64,000 nt of DNA, from the NCBI GenBank assembly GCA_025351355.1, contig JANXWC010000058.1, positions 34,871 to 98,870 on the forward strand, in the 5' to 3' direction. This DNA is from Hyphomicrobiaceae bacterium. GTDB taxonomy: Bacteria > Pseudomonadota > Alphaproteobacteria > Rhizobiales > Hyphomicrobiaceae. How positions within the stretch are numbered: position 1 is the first letter of the stretch; each line of letters opens with the position of its first letter. A program made the translations under genes and the position numbers. The notes beneath the pieces were generated by a model. It made no database searches, was not told where the DNA came from, and saw only the letters and a list, made by a program, of their open reading frames with translations. Shown here piece by piece: positions 63,080 through 64,000 of the stretch.

Positions 63080-64000
63080 CTATTCGGCTGCGACGGCGTG
63101 CGCCGTTTCGATGCGGCAGGCGCAATATTTGAACTCCGGGATCTTGCCCATCGGATCAAGTTGCGGATTAGTCAGCATGTTGGCTGGCGCCTCGGCAAAC
63201 GCAAACGGCATGAACACCATACCCTCGGCAACGTCGCGATCCAACCGTGCCTTGACAGACACCATCCCGCGTCGCGTCGCAATCGTAATCATGTCGCCAG
63301 CCCGAATGCCCATGCGTTCCGCCTCGCGTGGATTGAGCCCGGCAATGGCTTCCGGCTCCAGCGCATCGAGCGCTGCAGCACGTCTGGTCATCGAACCCGT
63401 GTGCCAATGCTCCAGCAGACGTCCCGTCGTCAGCACCAGCGGATACTCTGCGTCCGGTGTTTCATCCGGCGCACGCAATTCCGTCGGCACGATCCTGGCG
63501 CGACCGGATGCCGTCGGGTAGGCATTCGAGAAGATGATTTCATTGCCCGGCTGATCGGCCGCGTCGCACGGATATGTGACGACACCTTCGTTCAGCAACC
63601 GCTGCCACGTGATGTTCTTCAGAGACGGCATGACACCAGCCATTTCGGTGAACACTTCGCCGACGTCGGCGAAGTTCCACTTCAGGCCGACCCGCTTGGC
63701 GAGATCGCAGATCAATTCCCAGTCCTGGCGCGCTTCGCCAGGTGACGGCACCACGGGTCGACCTAGCTGTACCTGCCGGTTGGTGTTGGTGAACGTTCCC
63801 CACTTTTCCGCATGCGCCGACGACGGCAGTACGACGTCGGCGTGCCACGCCGTTTCCGTGAGGAAAATATCCTGAACGACAAGATGCTCAAGCTTGGTCA
63901 ACGCCTCGCGCGCGTGCTGCACGTCGGGATCGGACATGGCAGGATTTTCGCCCATCACGTACATGCCCTTGATAACGTCGTCATGGATCGCACCCATGAT
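63080..64000 (-). CDS. fdsA: formate dehydrogenase alpha subunit, molybdopterin-binding (C-terminal part)
   Basis: The 3' part of a large molybdenum oxidoreductase gene that continues past the window edge; about 305 residues remain. Segments: GMYVMGENPAMSDPDVQHA, VVQDIFLTETAWHADVVLP, EKWGTFTNTNRQVQLG, and the molydopterin dinucleotide-binding domain YPLVLTTGRLLEHWHTGSMT with AGLNPREAERMGIRAGD. This matches NAD-linked FdsA/FdhA-type formate dehydrogenases, which oxidise formate to CO2. The symbol is likely but not certain without the N-terminus. Confidence 0.85.
   Translation of the reverse strand: MMGAIHDDVIKGMYVMGENPAMSDPDVQHAREALTKLEHLVVQDIFLTETAWHADVVLPSSAHAEKWGTFTNTNRQVQLGRPVVPSPGEARQDWELICDLAKRVGLKWNFADVGEVFTEMAGVMPSLKNITWQRLLNEGVVTYPCDAADQPGNEIIFSNAYPTASGRARIVPTELRAPDETPDAEYPLVLTTGRLLEHWHTGSMTRRAAALDALEPEAIAGLNPREAERMGIRAGDMITIATRRGMVSVKARLDRDVAEGMVFMPFAFAEAPANMLTNPQLDPMGKIPEFKYCACRIETAHAVAAE

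Overview
The window looks like chromosome of an alphaproteobacterium, most likely order Hyphomicrobiales. Supporting evidence: two scattered supernumerary complex I subunits (NDUFA12-type and NDUFS4-type), DUF2155 and TIGR02186 proteins, a PodJ-like Sel1 protein with a CtrA-like box upstream, Bug/TTT and TAXI solute-binding proteins, a pimB-pimC-pimD-like dicarboxylate beta-oxidation set, and moderately high GC. The genus cannot be fixed by eye. Most of the window is ordinary core metabolism and housekeeping. There is no CRISPR array, rRNA operon, prophage or intact insertion sequence.

Layout. 1-7 kb: end of a Bug solute-binding protein, cyclopropane fatty acid synthase, a serine hydrolase, then a minus-strand group (CnoX-like thioredoxin-TPR, Lon-N domain, Trm112) and a YbaK-type deacylase. 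6.8-12.4 kb: an exported GH114 glycosidase followed by a compact five-gene operon (zinc-less MDR dehydrogenase, exported phosphodiester glycosidase, PTPS/QueD-fold protein without its catalytic residues, GT4 glycosyltransferase, SAM methyltransferase). This is the best candidate for an undescribed pathway here. 12.4-23 kb: ndk, Sel1 protein, TAXI protein, DUF2155, NDUFA12, radC, map, mmsB, the sulfate assimilation operon cysH-cysD-cysN, and rplS. 23-30 kb: grpE-hrcA, trmD, ppa and small unknown proteins. 30-36 kb: PodJ-like protein, TauE exporter plus TIGR02186 partner.

36-41 kb: a minus-strand pimB-pimC-pimD-like set, interrupted between pimB and pimC by a toxin-antitoxin pair whose toxin is frameshifted. 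41-48 kb: retropepsin-like protein, AsmA-like protein, tRNA-Pro, NDUFS4-type subunit, tRNA-Arg beside a transposase-like relic, an exported protein, and an ABC-F ATPase. 47-56 kb: thioredoxin-reductase-type ferredoxin-NADP reductase, O-antigen ligase-like protein, a lone receiver domain, an exported protein made of two repeats, an amine-oxidase-like flavoprotein, and photolyase. 56-64 kb: nadD-rsfS-rlmH, a CaiB CoA-transferase, an M20 amidohydrolase with a C-terminal frameshift, a HAD hydrolase, a degenerate EAL protein, and the 3' part of a formate dehydrogenase alpha subunit.

How the parts fit. CysDN makes APS, and CysH carries the Cys-Cys/CxxC cluster of an APS reductase, so no APS kinase is needed; CysN nevertheless ends in what looks like a remnant of one. 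PimB/C/D would shorten dicarboxylic acyl-CoAs. Several intergenic gaps hold strong, often bulged, hairpins that look like dispersed palindromic elements or bidirectional terminators. At least two genes carry single-base frameshifts, which may be real decay or sequence error.
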